DNA of 64,000 nt from Bradyrhizobium betae (GCF_004123905.1 NZ_MZXW01000015.1:62001-126000); one strand, 5' to 3'; shown: positions 51,298 to 60,956, counted from the first letter of the stretch. Translations and numbers: made by a program. Notes: a model not told the origin generated them from the sequence alone.

Positions 51298-51820
51298 TTG
51301 ACCGAATTCATCTCTTCGGGTAAACCGCAAAACATCCCGGCCCGCCAAAGGGGCGTTTCGCGATCGTCACGATACGTAGGCCGGGATGCGATGGACGCGG
51401 CAGCGCCGGCGCGCGACGGGATGGCAGGGCGGGCTACGTCCGTGAGCCATCACGATCCGCGGAACGACACGGCGCCGTCACAGCGTTTCCTTTCCGCTTC
51501 GGGGGCGAGCACGCGCGAGCTTTCGAATGTCCGGGGAGGGACGTCCGCGGACGGCAAAAGCGTGTGGTCCTGACGCCCGGGGTCTGTGCGTCAAGGCTTG
51601 CGGTGGTGTGGCGGCCGACCGGTACGCGCATCGCTCATCCGCAAGGCGACGGGGGCAATAGTGCAACGCTCCCCGGGGAGAGCGCGCCATAAGCCGTAAA
51701 ACCATTGCGCAGGGAAGGCCGGGATGTCCCGGCGTCACCTGTGGTCACCCCGCGTGCGTTTTTCGCGTGCGGACCCAGGGTGCCAGCCGGCGCCCGGCCT
51801 TCCCTGCGCCCTTTTCTTCT
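51298..51820. repeat. Candidate dispersed structured element
   Basis: A GC-rich block with several perfect palindromes: CTCCCCGGGGAG at 51669-51680, CCGGGA-TG-TCCCGG at 51719-51732 and a 17-bp inverted repeat at 51707-51723 / 51793-51809. Translated in minus-strand frames it gives phrases such as GLPCAMVLRL and NGFTAYGALSP, which I recall from small predicted proteins scattered in Bradyrhizobium genomes; that points to a repeat, not a gene. Boundaries are approximate. Confidence 0.55.
51707..51820 (+). terminator. Long hairpin with 17-bp perfect stem followed by a T-rich run
   Basis: GCGCAGGGAAGGCCGGG (51707-51723) pairs exactly with CCCGGCCTTCCCTGCGC (51793-51809); the 69-nt loop can form its own hairpins. 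CCTTTTCTTCTC follows, so on the plus strand it looks like the end of a structured transcript or an intrinsic terminator. It could also just be the end of a repeat element. Confidence 0.5.
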
Positions 51821-51903
51821 CGATGAGGGCGAAACGAAGAGCAAAGCTCGGGCGCCCGCGCCGCGAGGCTGCGAGGTATGTTTGTTGACAGTGCTCGTTA
51901 TTG

Positions 51904-52052
51904 TCTCGTGCCCCGGACGCAGCGCAGCGCGCCGCGTCTTCGCGGCGTGATGCGCTGCAGAGCCGGGGCCCATATTTCGGCAATGCGCTCTGTGGCTTCT
52001 GGGTCCCGGCTCTGCGCAGCAGCGCAAGCGCTGCAGCGCGTCCGGGACACGA
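51904..52052. repeat. Type A palindromic repeat
   Basis: TCTCGTGCCCCGGACGCAGC at the left, GCGCGTCCGGGACACGA at the right, inner GAGCCGGGGCCCA / TGGGTCCCGGCTC. Upstream of ppc by 108 nt. Confidence 0.85.
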
Positions 52053-52160
52053 ACCCTGCCGACACTGTGCGCCGCTCCCAACTTCATCTTGCGCTGCGGC
52101 AAAAAACTTGCACACTTACTAGGCCGGGCAGCCAAGCGAGCTCGAACCAGGGAGCGAGCC

Positions 52161-54959
52161 ATGTCCCTCCAGACATTACCATCCGAAGCCGCCGATCTTC
52201 GCCCGAACCGCCCGGAGGACGTCCAGGCGCTGGAAGCGGACGCGCGGCTGCGTGACGATATCCGCCTGCTCGGGCGCATCCTCGGCGACACCGTGCGTGA
52301 TCAGGAGGGGGCGGACCTGTTCGACCTGGTCGAGCGCATCAGGCAGACCTCGATCCGGTTCCACCGCGACGAGGACCGGCTCGCCCGCCGCGAGCTCGAG
52401 CAGATCCTCGACAGCATGTCGACCTCGGAGACGGTGCGGATCGTCCGCGCCTTCAGCTATTTCTCCCACCTCGCCAACATCGCCGAGGACCAGAACAACA
52501 TCCGCCAGATGCGCGCCCGCAGCGCCGCCAAAGGCGGTGGCTCGGGCGTGCTGGCCGAGACACTTGCCCACGCCAAGGCCGCGGGCATCGGCGCCGACGC
52601 CTTGCGCAGCTTCTTCAAGACCGCGCTGGTCAGCCCCGTCCTGACCGCGCACCCGACCGAAGTCCGCCGTAAGAGCACGATGGACCGCGAGATGGAGGTC
52701 GCTGCCTTGCTTGACCGGCGCGAGCGGGTCGCGCTGACCGAAGACGAAGCCGCCGCCAGCGACGAGCAGCTTCGCCGCGAGGTGCTGACGCTGTGGCAGA
52801 CCAATCTCTTGCGCCGGACCAAGCTCACCGTGCTCGACGAGGTCGCCAACGGCCTGTCGTTCTACGACTACACCTTCCTGCGCGAGGTGCCGCGGCTGGT
52901 GAATGTGCTGGAAGACCGGCTGGAGGAGAGCGGCGGGCAGGCCGCGAGCGAGCTTGCCTCCTTCCTGCGCATGGGCAGCTGGATCGGCGGCGACCGCGAC
53001 GGCAATCCCTTCGTCACCGCCGACGTCATGCGCGGTACGCTGCGGCTGCAGTCGAGCCGGGTGATGCAGTTCTATCTGAACGAGCTGCACGTGCTCGGCG
53101 CCGAGCTGTCGATCGCGGCCCATCTCGCCGACGTCTCGGAGGAGCTGCGCAACTTGGCGGAACGCTCGCCGGACACCTCACCGCACCGGAGCGGCGAGCC
53201 TTATCGCCTCGCGGTCTCCGGCATCTATGCGCGTCTGACCGCCACGGCCGAAAAGCTCGAGGTCGAGATCACCCGCCGGCCGGTTGGCAAGGCCGCGCCG
53301 TATGAGAACGTCAGGGAGCTGCAGGCCGATCTCGACGTGCTGCACCGCTCGCTGATCTCCAACAACGCCCGCGTCATCGCGCGTGGCCGCCTGCGGCTCT
53401 TGCGGCGCGCGGTGGATTGCTTCGGCTTCCATCTGGCGCGGCTCGACATCCGCCAGAATTCTGCCGTGCACGAGCGCACCATCGCCGAGCTGATGGATGC
53501 CGCCAATCCCGGCATGTCCTACCTCGCGCTCGGCGAGGATGCGCGCGTCTCATTGCTGACCAACGAGCTGCGCTCAACGCGCTCGCTGGTCTCGCCCTTC
53601 GTCAAGTACAGCGACGAGACCATGGGAGAGCTCAACGTCTTCCATGCCGCCGCGGAAGCGCATGCGAAGTTCGGCTCCGATGCCATTCCCCAATGCATCA
53701 TCTCGATGTGCAAGGGCATGTCGGATATGCTCGAGGTCGCGGTGCTGCTCAAGGAGGTCGGCCTCGTCCATCCCTCGGGGCGCAGCGCGATCAATGTCGT
53801 GCCGCTGTTCGAGACCATCGAGGATTTGCAGGCCTCTTCCAGCATCATGGACCGCATGCTGTCGCTGCACGATTACCGCCGGCTCGTCGACAGCCGCGGC
53901 AGCGTGCAGGAAGTCATGCTCGGCTATTCCGATAGCAACAAGGATGGCGGCTTCGTCACCTCGGGCTGGGAGCTCTACAAGGCCGAGATCGGCCTCGTCG
54001 AGGTGTTCGAACGGCATCACGTGCGGCTGCGCCTGTTCCACGGCCGCGGCGGCTCGGTCGGCCGCGGCGGCGGCCCGAGCTATGATGCCATCGTCGCCCA
54101 GCCGGGCGGTGCCGTGAACGGCCAGATCCGCATCACCGAGCAGGGCGAGATCATCTCTTCGAAATATTCCAACGCGGAAGTCGGCCGCAACAATCTGGAG
54201 ATCCTTGCGGCTGCGACGCTGGATGCGAGCCTGTTGCAGCCGCGCGAGAGCGCGCCGCGCCGCGAATATCTGACCGCGATGGACGAGCTGTCGAACCTTG
54301 CTTTCAAGGCCTATCGCGGCCTCGTCTACGAGACCGACGGTTTTGTCGACTATTTCTGGGGCTCCACCGTCATCAACGAGATCGCGACGCTCAACATCGG
54401 CAGCCGTCCGGCCTCGCGCAAGAAGACCCGTGCGATCGAGGACCTGCGCGCGATCCCGTGGGTGTTCTCATGGGCGCAATGCCGGCTGATGCTGCCGGGC
54501 TGGTACGGCTTTGGCAGCGCGGTCGAGCAGTGGATCGCGGAGCATCCCGACAAGGGCATGCCGTTCCTCAAGGAGCTCTACAAGGAATGGCCGTTCTTCC
54601 GCATGCTGCTGTCGAACATGGACATGGTGCTCGCCAAAAGCTCGATCGCGATCGCCTCGCGCTATGCGGAGCTCGTGCCCGATGAAGCCTTGCGCGAAAA
54701 GATCTTCGGCCGCATCCGCCGCGAATGGCATTCCTGCATCGAGACGCTCTTGGACATCATGGGCCAGGACCGGCTGCTGCAAGGCAATCCGCTGCTGGAG
54801 CGCTCGGTGCGCCACCGCTTCCCCTATCTGGATCCGCTCAACCACGTGCAGGTCGAGTTGCTGAAAGAGCATCGCGCGCAGAACCCGGACGAGCAGGTGC
54901 TGCGCGGGATTCAGCTGACGATCAATGGCATCTCGGCGGGGTTGAGAAATACGGGTTAG
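52161..54959 (+). CDS. ppc: Phosphoenolpyruvate carboxylase
   Basis: A 932-residue enzyme making oxaloacetate from PEP and bicarbonate. Catalytic His region [17 protein letters not shown] at about 160-175, [18 protein letters not shown] near 275, the second signature [20 protein letters not shown] near 590, and the flexible Gly-rich loop [15 protein letters not shown] near 630. The C-terminus [15 protein letters not shown] is the standard TING..GLRNTG ending. ATG at 52161 after GGGAGCGAG. It replenishes the TCA cycle. Full length and intact. Confidence 0.97.
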   Translation: MSLQTLPSEAADLRPNRPEDVQALEADARLRDDIRLLGRILGDTVRDQEGADLFDLVERIRQTSIRFHRDEDRLARRELEQILDSMSTSETVRIVRAFSYFSHLANIAEDQNNIRQMRARSAAKGGGSGVLAETLAHAKAAGIGADALRSFFKTALVSPVLTAHPTEVRRKSTMDREMEVAALLDRRERVALTEDEAAASDEQLRREVLTLWQTNLLRRTKLTVLDEVANGLSFYDYTFLREVPRLVNVLEDRLEESGGQAASELASFLRMGSWIGGDRDGNPFVTADVMRGTLRLQSSRVMQFYLNELHVLGAELSIAAHLADVSEELRNLAERSPDTSPHRSGEPYRLAVSGIYARLTATAEKLEVEITRRPVGKAAPYENVRELQADLDVLHRSLISNNARVIARGRLRLLRRAVDCFGFHLARLDIRQNSAVHERTIAELMDAANPGMSYLALGEDARVSLLTNELRSTRSLVSPFVKYSDETMGELNVFHAAAEAHAKFGSDAIPQCIISMCKGMSDMLEVAVLLKEVGLVHPSGRSAINVVPLFETIEDLQASSSIMDRMLSLHDYRRLVDSRGSVQEVMLGYSDSNKDGGFVTSGWELYKAEIGLVEVFERHHVRLRLFHGRGGSVGRGGGPSYDAIVAQPGGAVNGQIRITEQGEIISSKYSNAEVGRNNLEILAAATLDASLLQPRESAPRREYLTAMDELSNLAFKAYRGLVYETDGFVDYFWGSTVINEIATLNIGSRPASRKKTRAIEDLRAIPWVFSWAQCRLMLPGWYGFGSAVEQWIAEHPDKGMPFLKELYKEWPFFRMLLSNMDMVLAKSSIAIASRYAELVPDEALREKIFGRIRREWHSCIETLLDIMGQDRLLQGNPLLERSVRHRFPYLDPLNHVQVELLKEHRAQNPDEQVLRGIQLTINGISAGLRNTG

Positions 54960-54960
54960 G

Positions 54961-55022
54961 GGCGAGTTGTGAGTGGCGAGTAGCGAATGGAGTCCACTCG
55001 CCATTCGCCACTCACTATTCGC
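54961..55022. repeat. Type I palindromic repeat (GGCGAGT ... ACTCGCC)
   Basis: GGCGAGTTGTGAGTGGCGAG and TAGCGAATGG pair with CCATTCGCCACTCACTATTC and ACTCGCC. It lies directly after the ppc stop, between convergent ppc and the SMP-30 gene; probable terminator. Confidence 0.8.
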
Positions 55023-55028
55023 GTCACC

Positions 55029-56141
55029 TCAACAGAAATGCGCCCCCTGCGTCTCCACATAGACCGAATACAGCGACTGGCTCGCGGTCATGAACAGGCG
55101 GTTGCGCTTGCGGCCGCCGAAGCAGAGATTGGCGCACGTCTCCGGCAGCAGGATCTGCCCGATCCGCGCGCCGTCGGCGCCCGAAAACACCTGCACGCCG
55201 TCATAGCCCGGACCGACCCAGCCGGCGCCGACCCAGATGTTGCCTTCGGCGTCGACACGCAATCCGTCGGGGAAGCCCGACTTGCCGTCGAGCTTCATGT
55301 CGATCAGCCGCTTCGGGTTCGACAGTTTCGGGCCGTCGATGTCGTAGGACCACACCACGTTCTCAGCCTGCGGATAATGCGTGATGCCGGTGTCGCAGAC
55401 ATAGAGTTTTTTGTAGTCGTGCGAGAAGGCGACACCGTTGGGCTTGAACGGCTCGTCGGCGACCTTGGCAACCTGACCGGTCTGCGTGTCGAGACGATAG
55501 ACCGCTTCCTTCTGGTAAGGCTGCAGCGAGCCGGTGTTGGCGAGCTTGCCCTCGTAGATGCTGATCGCGCCATAGCCGGGATCGGTGAACCAGATCGCCT
55601 TGTCGTTGGGATGCACCACCATGTCGTTCGGCCCGTTGAGCGGCTTGCCATTGGCCTGCTCGGCCAGCGTCGTCACCGAGCCATCGTGCTCATAGCGGAC
55701 GAGGCGGGTGCGCTCGGCGGTGATCTGGCGTCCCTCGGTGTCGAACGAATTGCCGTTGGCCTCGTTCGACGGCTTGTGGAACTGCTCCGAGATGTGGCCG
55801 TCGTCGTCGAGATAGCGCAGCTGCCGGTTGGCGGGGATGTCGCTCCAGACGAGATATTGTCCTTGCGCGTTCCACGCGGGCCCTTCCGCCCACAGGCAGC
55901 CGGTGTAGAGCCGCTTGATCGACGTATTGCCGACCTTGGCCTTGAAGCGCTTGGGATCGATGACGACGATGTCGGGGTCGGGATAGCGCTGCGGCTCGGC
56001 ATTGGCGCCGAAGTCGCGGGCGTTGGCCTTCGAGGCGAGCAACGCGGATGCGGCGACGGTCGCGGCGCCCTTGAGAAGCGTGCGGCGGCCGAGGCCGCCG
56101 GTTGCAGGCATGTCGTCGGAGTTGGTCAGTATTCTTGTCAT
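55029..56141 (-). CDS. SMP-30/gluconolactonase-like protein, Tat-exported
   Basis: A 370-residue protein. N-terminus GRRTLLKGAATVAASALLAS is a twin-arginine signal (arginines near residue 18-19), with cleavage near NARDF. The mature part is a six-bladed beta propeller: GCLWAEGPAWNAQGQYLVWS gives the Glu of the metal site, PNDMVVHPNDKAIWFTDPGY and KPNGVAFSHDYKKLYVCDTG the Asn/Asp ligands. It likely hydrolyses a lactone in the periplasm. Start at 56141 chosen as the ATG giving a normal signal length. It follows the SDR of the thiolase operon by 124 nt and may belong to that unit. Confidence 0.9.
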   Translation of the reverse strand: MTRILTNSDDMPATGGLGRRTLLKGAATVAASALLASKANARDFGANAEPQRYPDPDIVVIDPKRFKAKVGNTSIKRLYTGCLWAEGPAWNAQGQYLVWSDIPANRQLRYLDDDGHISEQFHKPSNEANGNSFDTEGRQITAERTRLVRYEHDGSVTTLAEQANGKPLNGPNDMVVHPNDKAIWFTDPGYGAISIYEGKLANTGSLQPYQKEAVYRLDTQTGQVAKVADEPFKPNGVAFSHDYKKLYVCDTGITHYPQAENVVWSYDIDGPKLSNPKRLIDMKLDGKSGFPDGLRVDAEGNIWVGAGWVGPGYDGVQVFSGADGARIGQILLPETCANLCFGGRKRNRLFMTASQSLYSVYVETQGAHFC

Positions 56142-56265
56142 GGTTTCCTCCCAAAGTTTTGTTGGGAGGACACCATTCGCCTGCAATCGGGCATAAAGCG
56201 GGGCGATCTCCGGACAAGACAACCGGAGATCGCAGGGCAGGGATGCCGGAAATCCGGCTAGACGC

Positions 56266-57180
56266 TTAGACCGGATCCCACGGGAAGATGTCGGCGGAGC
56301 GGTCGAGCTTGTAGAACGAGCCCTTCAGCGCCGGCATGCCGTGCTCCGCGATCGATTGCGGCGTCCAGCCTTCGCTCCGGTGCACCGAGCGCAGCGGACG
56401 GTTCTGGCTGAACAGGAACAGCTCGTTCATGCGCGCGCCGAAGATTTGCCCCGAGACCTCCTTGGCGGCATCGGACAGCAGATAAGCGCAGATCGGCGCG
56501 ATCTTCTCAGGTCCCATCTGCTTGATCTTCTCGACCCGCGCCTTCTCGGCCTCGGTCTCGGTCGGGATGGTGCCGATCATGCGGGTCCAGGCAAACGGCG
56601 AGACGCAGTTCGAGCGGACGTTGAAGCGGCCCATGTCGAGCGCGATGGATTTCGAGAGCCCGATAATGCCGAGCTTGGCGGCGGCGTAGTTGGCCTGGCC
56701 AAAATTGCCGATCAGGCCGGAGGTCGAGGTGAAATGCACGAAGGAGCCCGACTCCTGCTCGCGGAAGATTCGCGCCGCGGCATGCGAGACGTAGAACGAG
56801 CCCATCAGATGCACCTTGATGACGGCCTCGAACGCCTCCACGCTCATCTTGTGGAAGATCATGTCGCGCAGAATGCCGGCATTGTTGACGACGCCGTCGA
56901 GCCGGCCGAAATGGTCGGTCGCGGTCTTCACGATCTTGCTGGCGGGGACGGCTTCCGCGACCGACTCGAAGTTGGGGACCGCGATGCCGCCGCGCTTCTT
57001 GATCTCGTCGACCACCTCCTCGGCGGGCGAGGCGCTGGAGCCGGCGCCGTCGGCGGCGCTACCGGGGTCGTTGACGACGACCTTGGCGCCTTCGGCTGCA
57101 CAGAGCAGCGCGATCTCCCGTCCGATGCCGCGGCCTGCGCCGGTGACGATGATGACCTTGTCTTGCAGTGATTTGCTCAT
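56266..57180 (-). CDS. SDR, (3R)-hydroxyacyl-CoA dehydrogenase-like
   Basis: A 304-residue SDR. Cofactor motif IIVTGAGRGIGREIALLC at about 10-27, then VVNDPGSAADGAGSS, an insertion typical of MFE-2-type hydroxyacyl-CoA dehydrogenases; NNAGILRD, catalytic Ser in HFTSTSGLIGNFG and YAAAK in ANYAAAKLGIIGLS. A C-terminal extension of about 45 residues (SVHRSEGWTPQSIAEHGMPA) is also MFE-like. It should oxidise a 3-hydroxyacyl-CoA. It overlaps the thiolase stop by 4 nt, so translation is coupled. Confidence 0.88.
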   Translation of the reverse strand: MSKSLQDKVIIVTGAGRGIGREIALLCAAEGAKVVVNDPGSAADGAGSSASPAEEVVDEIKKRGGIAVPNFESVAEAVPASKIVKTATDHFGRLDGVVNNAGILRDMIFHKMSVEAFEAVIKVHLMGSFYVSHAAARIFREQESGSFVHFTSTSGLIGNFGQANYAAAKLGIIGLSKSIALDMGRFNVRSNCVSPFAWTRMIGTIPTETEAEKARVEKIKQMGPEKIAPICAYLLSDAAKEVSGQIFGARMNELFLFSQNRPLRSVHRSEGWTPQSIAEHGMPALKGSFYKLDRSADIFPWDPV

Positions 57181-58325
57181 GTGGATGACCTCTCGTTCGT
57201 AAACACGATCGTGCCACTTGCGGCGAACATGCCGCCGACGCCGTGGCACACCGAAATCTTCGCATTGGGCACCTGCGCCGGCGCGATGCCGCGCATCTGC
57301 CGCACGCTCTCCTGGAGCGCGTACATGCCGTACATGCCCGAATGCATGTAGCTCAAGCCGCCGCCATTGGTGTTGAGCGGCAGCTTTCCGCCGGGCCGGG
57401 TGTTGCCGTCCGCGATGAACTGGCCGGTTTCCTCGTGCGGCATGAAGCCGAGGTCGCCGAGACCGAACAGCGGCAGATGCGCGAAGGCATCGTAGATCAT
57501 GAGATGATCGACGTCCTTGTGCGCGATGCCGGCTCCCCTGAACGCCAGTGGCCCCGCGGTCTTGAACGCGCGCGAGGAGTTGAACGTTTCCATCTGGCTG
57601 ACCATCGGCGTTTCCACGCTCTCGCCGGTGCCCATGATGTAGACGGGTTTTCGCGGGAAATCCTTGGCGCGGTCGGCCGAGGTCAGGATCAGCGCGCCGC
57701 CGCCGTCGGTGACGAGACAGCACTGGAGCAGCCGGAACGGATAGGCGATCATGCGCGAGTTGAGGACGTCGGCGACCGTGATCGGGTCCTTCATCATCGC
57801 GCGCGGATTCTTGGCCGCCCATTCCCTCTGCACCACGGCGACCGAGGCCAGCTGCTCATGGGTGATGCCGTAGGTCTTCATGAAGCGCAGGACGGGGATC
57901 GGGAACATGCTCGGCGGCCCATAGACGCCGAACGGAGCCTCGAATTGGCCGTTGAGGCTGTCCGGCGCTGTCGAGCGCGGCGTCTTGCCGATCATCGACT
58001 TGCCGCTCTCGGCGTGCGTAATCAGCACGGTCTTGGAGAGACCCGCCTCGATCGCCGCCGCCGCATGGCGGACGTGCAGCATGAACGAACAGCCGCCGAC
58101 CGAGGTGCCGTCCACCCAGGTCGGCTTGATGCCGAGATAGTGGCAGACCTGCTGCGGCGTTTCGACCGCGGTGGCAAAACCGTCGATGTCGGATAACTTC
58201 AGCCCGGCATCGGCAATGGCATTGAGCGCCGCATCCGCGTGAAGCTGGAGCTGCGACATGTTGGGGATGACACCGAGCTCGGTGGTCTCGGCCGCGCCGA
58301 CGACGGCAACCTGGTTCTTGCGCAT
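57177..58325 (-). CDS. Thiolase-family (SCP2/lipid-transfer-like) acyl-CoA acetyltransferase
   Basis: A 382-residue thiolase-fold protein. Nucleophile-region Cys79 in DGTSVGGCSFMLHV; His in TNGGGLSYMHSGMYGMYAL; C-terminal SVCHGVGGMFAASGT. This is the branch that pairs with DUF35 proteins and in steroid side-chain degraders forms a retro-aldolase complex. It begins 3 nt after the DUF35 stop and overlaps the SDR start by 4 nt. Either thiolytic or retro-aldol cleavage of a 3-oxo or 3-hydroxyacyl-CoA is possible. Confidence 0.88.
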   Translation of the reverse strand: MRKNQVAVVGAAETTELGVIPNMSQLQLHADAALNAIADAGLKLSDIDGFATAVETPQQVCHYLGIKPTWVDGTSVGGCSFMLHVRHAAAAIEAGLSKTVLITHAESGKSMIGKTPRSTAPDSLNGQFEAPFGVYGPPSMFPIPVLRFMKTYGITHEQLASVAVVQREWAAKNPRAMMKDPITVADVLNSRMIAYPFRLLQCCLVTDGGGALILTSADRAKDFPRKPVYIMGTGESVETPMVSQMETFNSSRAFKTAGPLAFRGAGIAHKDVDHLMIYDAFAHLPLFGLGDLGFMPHEETGQFIADGNTRPGGKLPLNTNGGGLSYMHSGMYGMYALQESVRQMRGIAPAQVPNAKISVCHGVGGMFAASGTIVFTNERSST

Positions 58326-58328
58326 GGT

Positions 58329-58742
58329 CTACCCCTTCGCCGGACGGAACACGGGGAGGGTGATCTTGTCGTCGAGCGCTTGGAAGGCGACTTCAAGCTT
58401 CATGTCGAGTTCGAGCGCCTCCGGCGTCTGCGGGCAGTCGATGATGTTGCTCATCATCCGCGGGCCCTCGTCGAGTTCGACCACGGCGATCGCATAAGGC
58501 GGCGTGAAGCCGGGCGCGGCGGGCCGGTGGTTGATCACGTAGCTGTAGAGGAAGCCCTTGCCGCTCGCCTTGAAGATGCTGACCTTGCGCGAGGCGCAGG
58601 ACGGGCAGAACGGACGCGGCGGGAAATAGACATGCGCGCAGGCGTCGCAGCGCTGTAGCAGCAATTCGCCCGCTTTCGTGCCGTCCCAGAAATGCTGGGT
58701 CTCCGGCGTCGGTTTCGGTCGCGCGCGTTGCGGTTCGGCCAT
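58329..58742 (-). CDS. DUF35 Zn-ribbon/OB-fold protein
   Basis: A 137-residue protein. The zinc ribbon uses Cys32, Cys35, Cys46 and Cys49 (RCDACAHVYFPPRPFCPSC), followed by an OB fold with GKGFLYSYVINHRPAAPGF. DUF35 proteins bind acyl-CoA and form complexes with the thiolase encoded 3 nt downstream. All four metal cysteines are intact. ATG at 58742. Confidence 0.9.
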   Translation of the reverse strand: MAEPQRARPKPTPETQHFWDGTKAGELLLQRCDACAHVYFPPRPFCPSCASRKVSIFKASGKGFLYSYVINHRPAAPGFTPPYAIAVVELDEGPRMMSNIIDCPQTPEALELDMKLEVAFQALDDKITLPVFRPAKG

Positions 58743-58832
58743 GTCGGCTGGTCCTCCCAAGCTTCAGGCTTCGTGCCCGCCTGTTTCGATCTTGATGCGA
58801 CAATCGACCATGGCGCGTCAACGGTCCAGCAA

Positions 58833-58858
58833 TGTGCATGCATGCCATCATGCGCACA
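58833..58858. promoter_or_regulatory. Imperfect inverted repeat in divergent promoter
   Basis: TGTGC and GCATG at the left face CATGC and GCACA at the right with a 4-nt centre and a 2-nt bulge in the left arm. It lies between DUF35 (minus) and the amidase (plus). A second small palindrome, TTGCGCGCAA, is at 58891-58900, close to the amidase start. Candidate operator(s) only. Confidence 0.3.
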
Positions 58859-58918
58859 ATGCTTGTGTCGAACTGAGCCTGCGCTATAGATTGCGCGCAA
58901 ATATTCCGTGAGACAGAC

Positions 58919-60268
58919 ATGCCCGATTTTCCGACACTGGCGGAGCTCGCCGACGACCTCGAAAATGGCCGCACCACCTCCCGCAAGTTGGTCGAGGCGT
59001 GCATCGCCAAAATCGCCGATCCCGCCGGCGAGGGCCAGCGCACCTTCGTCCATGTCGACAAGGACGCCGCGCTCGCGACCGCGGATGCAATGGATGTCCT
59101 GCGCAAGGCCAAGGCGGCGCCGTCGCGCTATGCCGGTATCCCGGTCTCGATCAAGGACCTGTTCGACATCAAGGGCCAGGTGACACGCGCCGGCTCCCGC
59201 GCGCTCGACGATTCCCCGCCGGCCGAGCAGGATGCCGCAACGGTGGCGCGGCTGCGCAAGGCCGGCTTCGTCGTGATCGGCCGCACCAACATGACCGAGT
59301 TCGCCTATTCCGGCATCGGCATCAATCCACATTACGGCACGCCGAAGGGCGCCTGGAACCGGACCGTAGGCCACGTGCCCGGCGGCTCCTCCTCGGGCGC
59401 GGCGGTCTCCGTGCTCGACGGTATGGCGCATGGCGCTCTCGGCACCGACACCGGCGGCTCCTGCCGGATTCCGGCGGCCTATAACGGCATCGTCGGCTAC
59501 AAGCCGACGCAGCGCCGCGTGCCGCTCGATGGCGCCGTGCCACTGTCGTTCTCGCTCGACAGCATCGGGCCGCTGGCGCGATCGGTCAGTTGCTGTGCCA
59601 TACTCGATGCGGTGCTCGCGAACGAGCCGATCGTTCCGCTGAAGCCGCGCCCCGTGAAGGGCATGCGGCTTGCGGTGCCGACAACGATCGCGCTCGATGA
59701 TCTCGATGCGGACGTCGCCGAGACCTTCGAGCGCGCGCTGAAGTCGCTGGCCGATCACGGCGCCATCATCGAGCGCATCGAGATGGCCGAATTCCACGAC
59801 ATCGGGCCGATGAACGCCAAGGGCGGTTTTGCGGCCTCCGAAAGCTACGCCTGGCACCGCTACCTCATCACGGCCAAGGGAGACGTCTATGATCCCCGCG
59901 TGTCCGTGCGCATCCTGCGCGGGGAGGCGCAGAGCGCGGCCGACTACATCGATCTCCTCAACGAGCGCCGCTCGCTGATCGCCCGCGTCAACGCGCGCAT
60001 TGCGCCCTATGACGCGCTGGTGTTGCCGACCACCGCCAACACACCGCCGAAGATTTCAGATCTCGCCGATGACAAGGCGTTCACCAAAGAAAACCTGCGC
60101 GCGCTGCGCAATTGCACCCTGATCAACATGATCGACGGCTGCGCCATCTCGATCCCTGCGCATCGCGAGGGCGACATTCCCGTCGGCCTGATGCTTGCAG
60201 GGGCGGGCGGGTCCGACCGCCGTATCTTTGAACTTGCTGCCGGCATGGAGGCCGTAATTCGTGTTTGA
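58919..60268 (+). CDS. Amidase signature family amidase
   Basis: A 449-residue AS enzyme with triad Lys79 (IPVSIKDLF), cis-Ser157 (VPGGSSSGAAV) and Ser181 (GTDTGGSCRIPA), spacing 78 and 24. It hydrolyses an amide or carbamate; substrate unknown. Different from the amidase at 4270 in most positions. The DUF2848 gene overlaps its 3' end by 8 nt, so the two products probably act on the same compound. Confidence 0.88.
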   Translation: MPDFPTLAELADDLENGRTTSRKLVEACIAKIADPAGEGQRTFVHVDKDAALATADAMDVLRKAKAAPSRYAGIPVSIKDLFDIKGQVTRAGSRALDDSPPAEQDAATVARLRKAGFVVIGRTNMTEFAYSGIGINPHYGTPKGAWNRTVGHVPGGSSSGAAVSVLDGMAHGALGTDTGGSCRIPAAYNGIVGYKPTQRRVPLDGAVPLSFSLDSIGPLARSVSCCAILDAVLANEPIVPLKPRPVKGMRLAVPTTIALDDLDADVAETFERALKSLADHGAIIERIEMAEFHDIGPMNAKGGFAASESYAWHRYLITAKGDVYDPRVSVRILRGEAQSAADYIDLLNERRSLIARVNARIAPYDALVLPTTANTPPKISDLADDKAFTKENLRALRNCTLINMIDGCAISIPAHREGDIPVGLMLAGAGGSDRRIFELAAGMEAVIRV

Positions 60269-60947
60269 CCTGACTTTCACCGTCGATGCCCAGGACACCA
60301 CCACGCCGCTGACGCTACCGGTCGACCAGATGGTCATCGCCGGCTGGACCGGCCGCGATCCCGTCGCGCGCGACAAGCACATCGCCGAGCTGCAGGAGAT
60401 GGGCATCGCCCCGCCGGCCTCGACGCCGATCTACTACCGGGCCTCGGCGCGGCGGCTGACCCAGGAAGACAGCATCGAGTGCACCGGCGGCGATTCCTCC
60501 GGCGAAGTCGAGTTCGTGCTGATCGGCTGGCAGGGCCGCATCTTCGTCGGCTGCGGGTCTGATCACACCGACCGCAAGGTCGAGGCCTACAATGTCACGG
60601 TGTCGAAGCAGATGTGCGACAAGCCGATTGCGTCGACGCTGTGGGAGCTCGAGGACGTCATCGGCCATTGGGACAGGATGATCCTGCGCTCCTGGGCCAC
60701 GATCAAGGGCGAGCGCGTGCTCTACCAGGAGGGCACGCTGGACGCCATGCTGCCCGTCGCCGACCTGATCGCCCGCGGCTTTGATGGCAAGAAGCTCCCC
60801 GACGGCTGCGCCATGTTCGGCGGCACGTTTGCCGCCAAGGGCGGCATCCGCCCGGCGGAACGCTTCGACTTCGAGCTGGAAGACCCCGTGCTGAAGCGCA
60901 CGATCAAGCACGGCTACGATGTGGTGACGTTGCCAGTGCGGGGCTAA
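60261..60947 (+). CDS. DUF2848 family protein
   Basis: A 228-residue cytoplasmic protein. Conserved parts: VIAGWTGRDPVARDKHIAEL near residue 25, TPIYYRASARRLTQ, VGCGSDHTDRKVEAYNVTVS near 97 and ILRSWATIKGERVLYQEGTL near 145. The GSDHTDR and KQMCDKP blocks suggest a hydrolase-type pocket; the fold resembles FAH-like proteins in outline, which I cannot verify. GTG start at 60261 inside the amidase gene. No experimentally known function. Confidence 0.83.
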   Translation: MFDLTFTVDAQDTTTPLTLPVDQMVIAGWTGRDPVARDKHIAELQEMGIAPPASTPIYYRASARRLTQEDSIECTGGDSSGEVEFVLIGWQGRIFVGCGSDHTDRKVEAYNVTVSKQMCDKPIASTLWELEDVIGHWDRMILRSWATIKGERVLYQEGTLDAMLPVADLIARGFDGKKLPDGCAMFGGTFAAKGGIRPAERFDFELEDPVLKRTIKHGYDVVTLPVRG

Positions 60948-60956
60948 GGCGTCTCC

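Larger units (their letters stand above)
51176..52160. other. 985-nt gene-free stretch with repeats, upstream of ppc
   Basis: Open frames here look like shadows of structured DNA, not genes. In order it holds a partial type H repeat (51180-51218), an AT-rich patch (TTTAATAAATTCTGATTGAC, about 51280-51300), a structured dispersed-repeat candidate (51298-51820), and a type A repeat (51904-52052). A 108-nt leader precedes ppc. Confidence 0.6.

Noticed and set aside
51705..52115. Several overlapping short frames on both strands near 51.3-52.1 kb
   Set aside because: They follow the palindromic structure of a repeat, overlap each other on both strands and cross the type A repeat; no ribosome binding site. 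Reported as a structured element instead.
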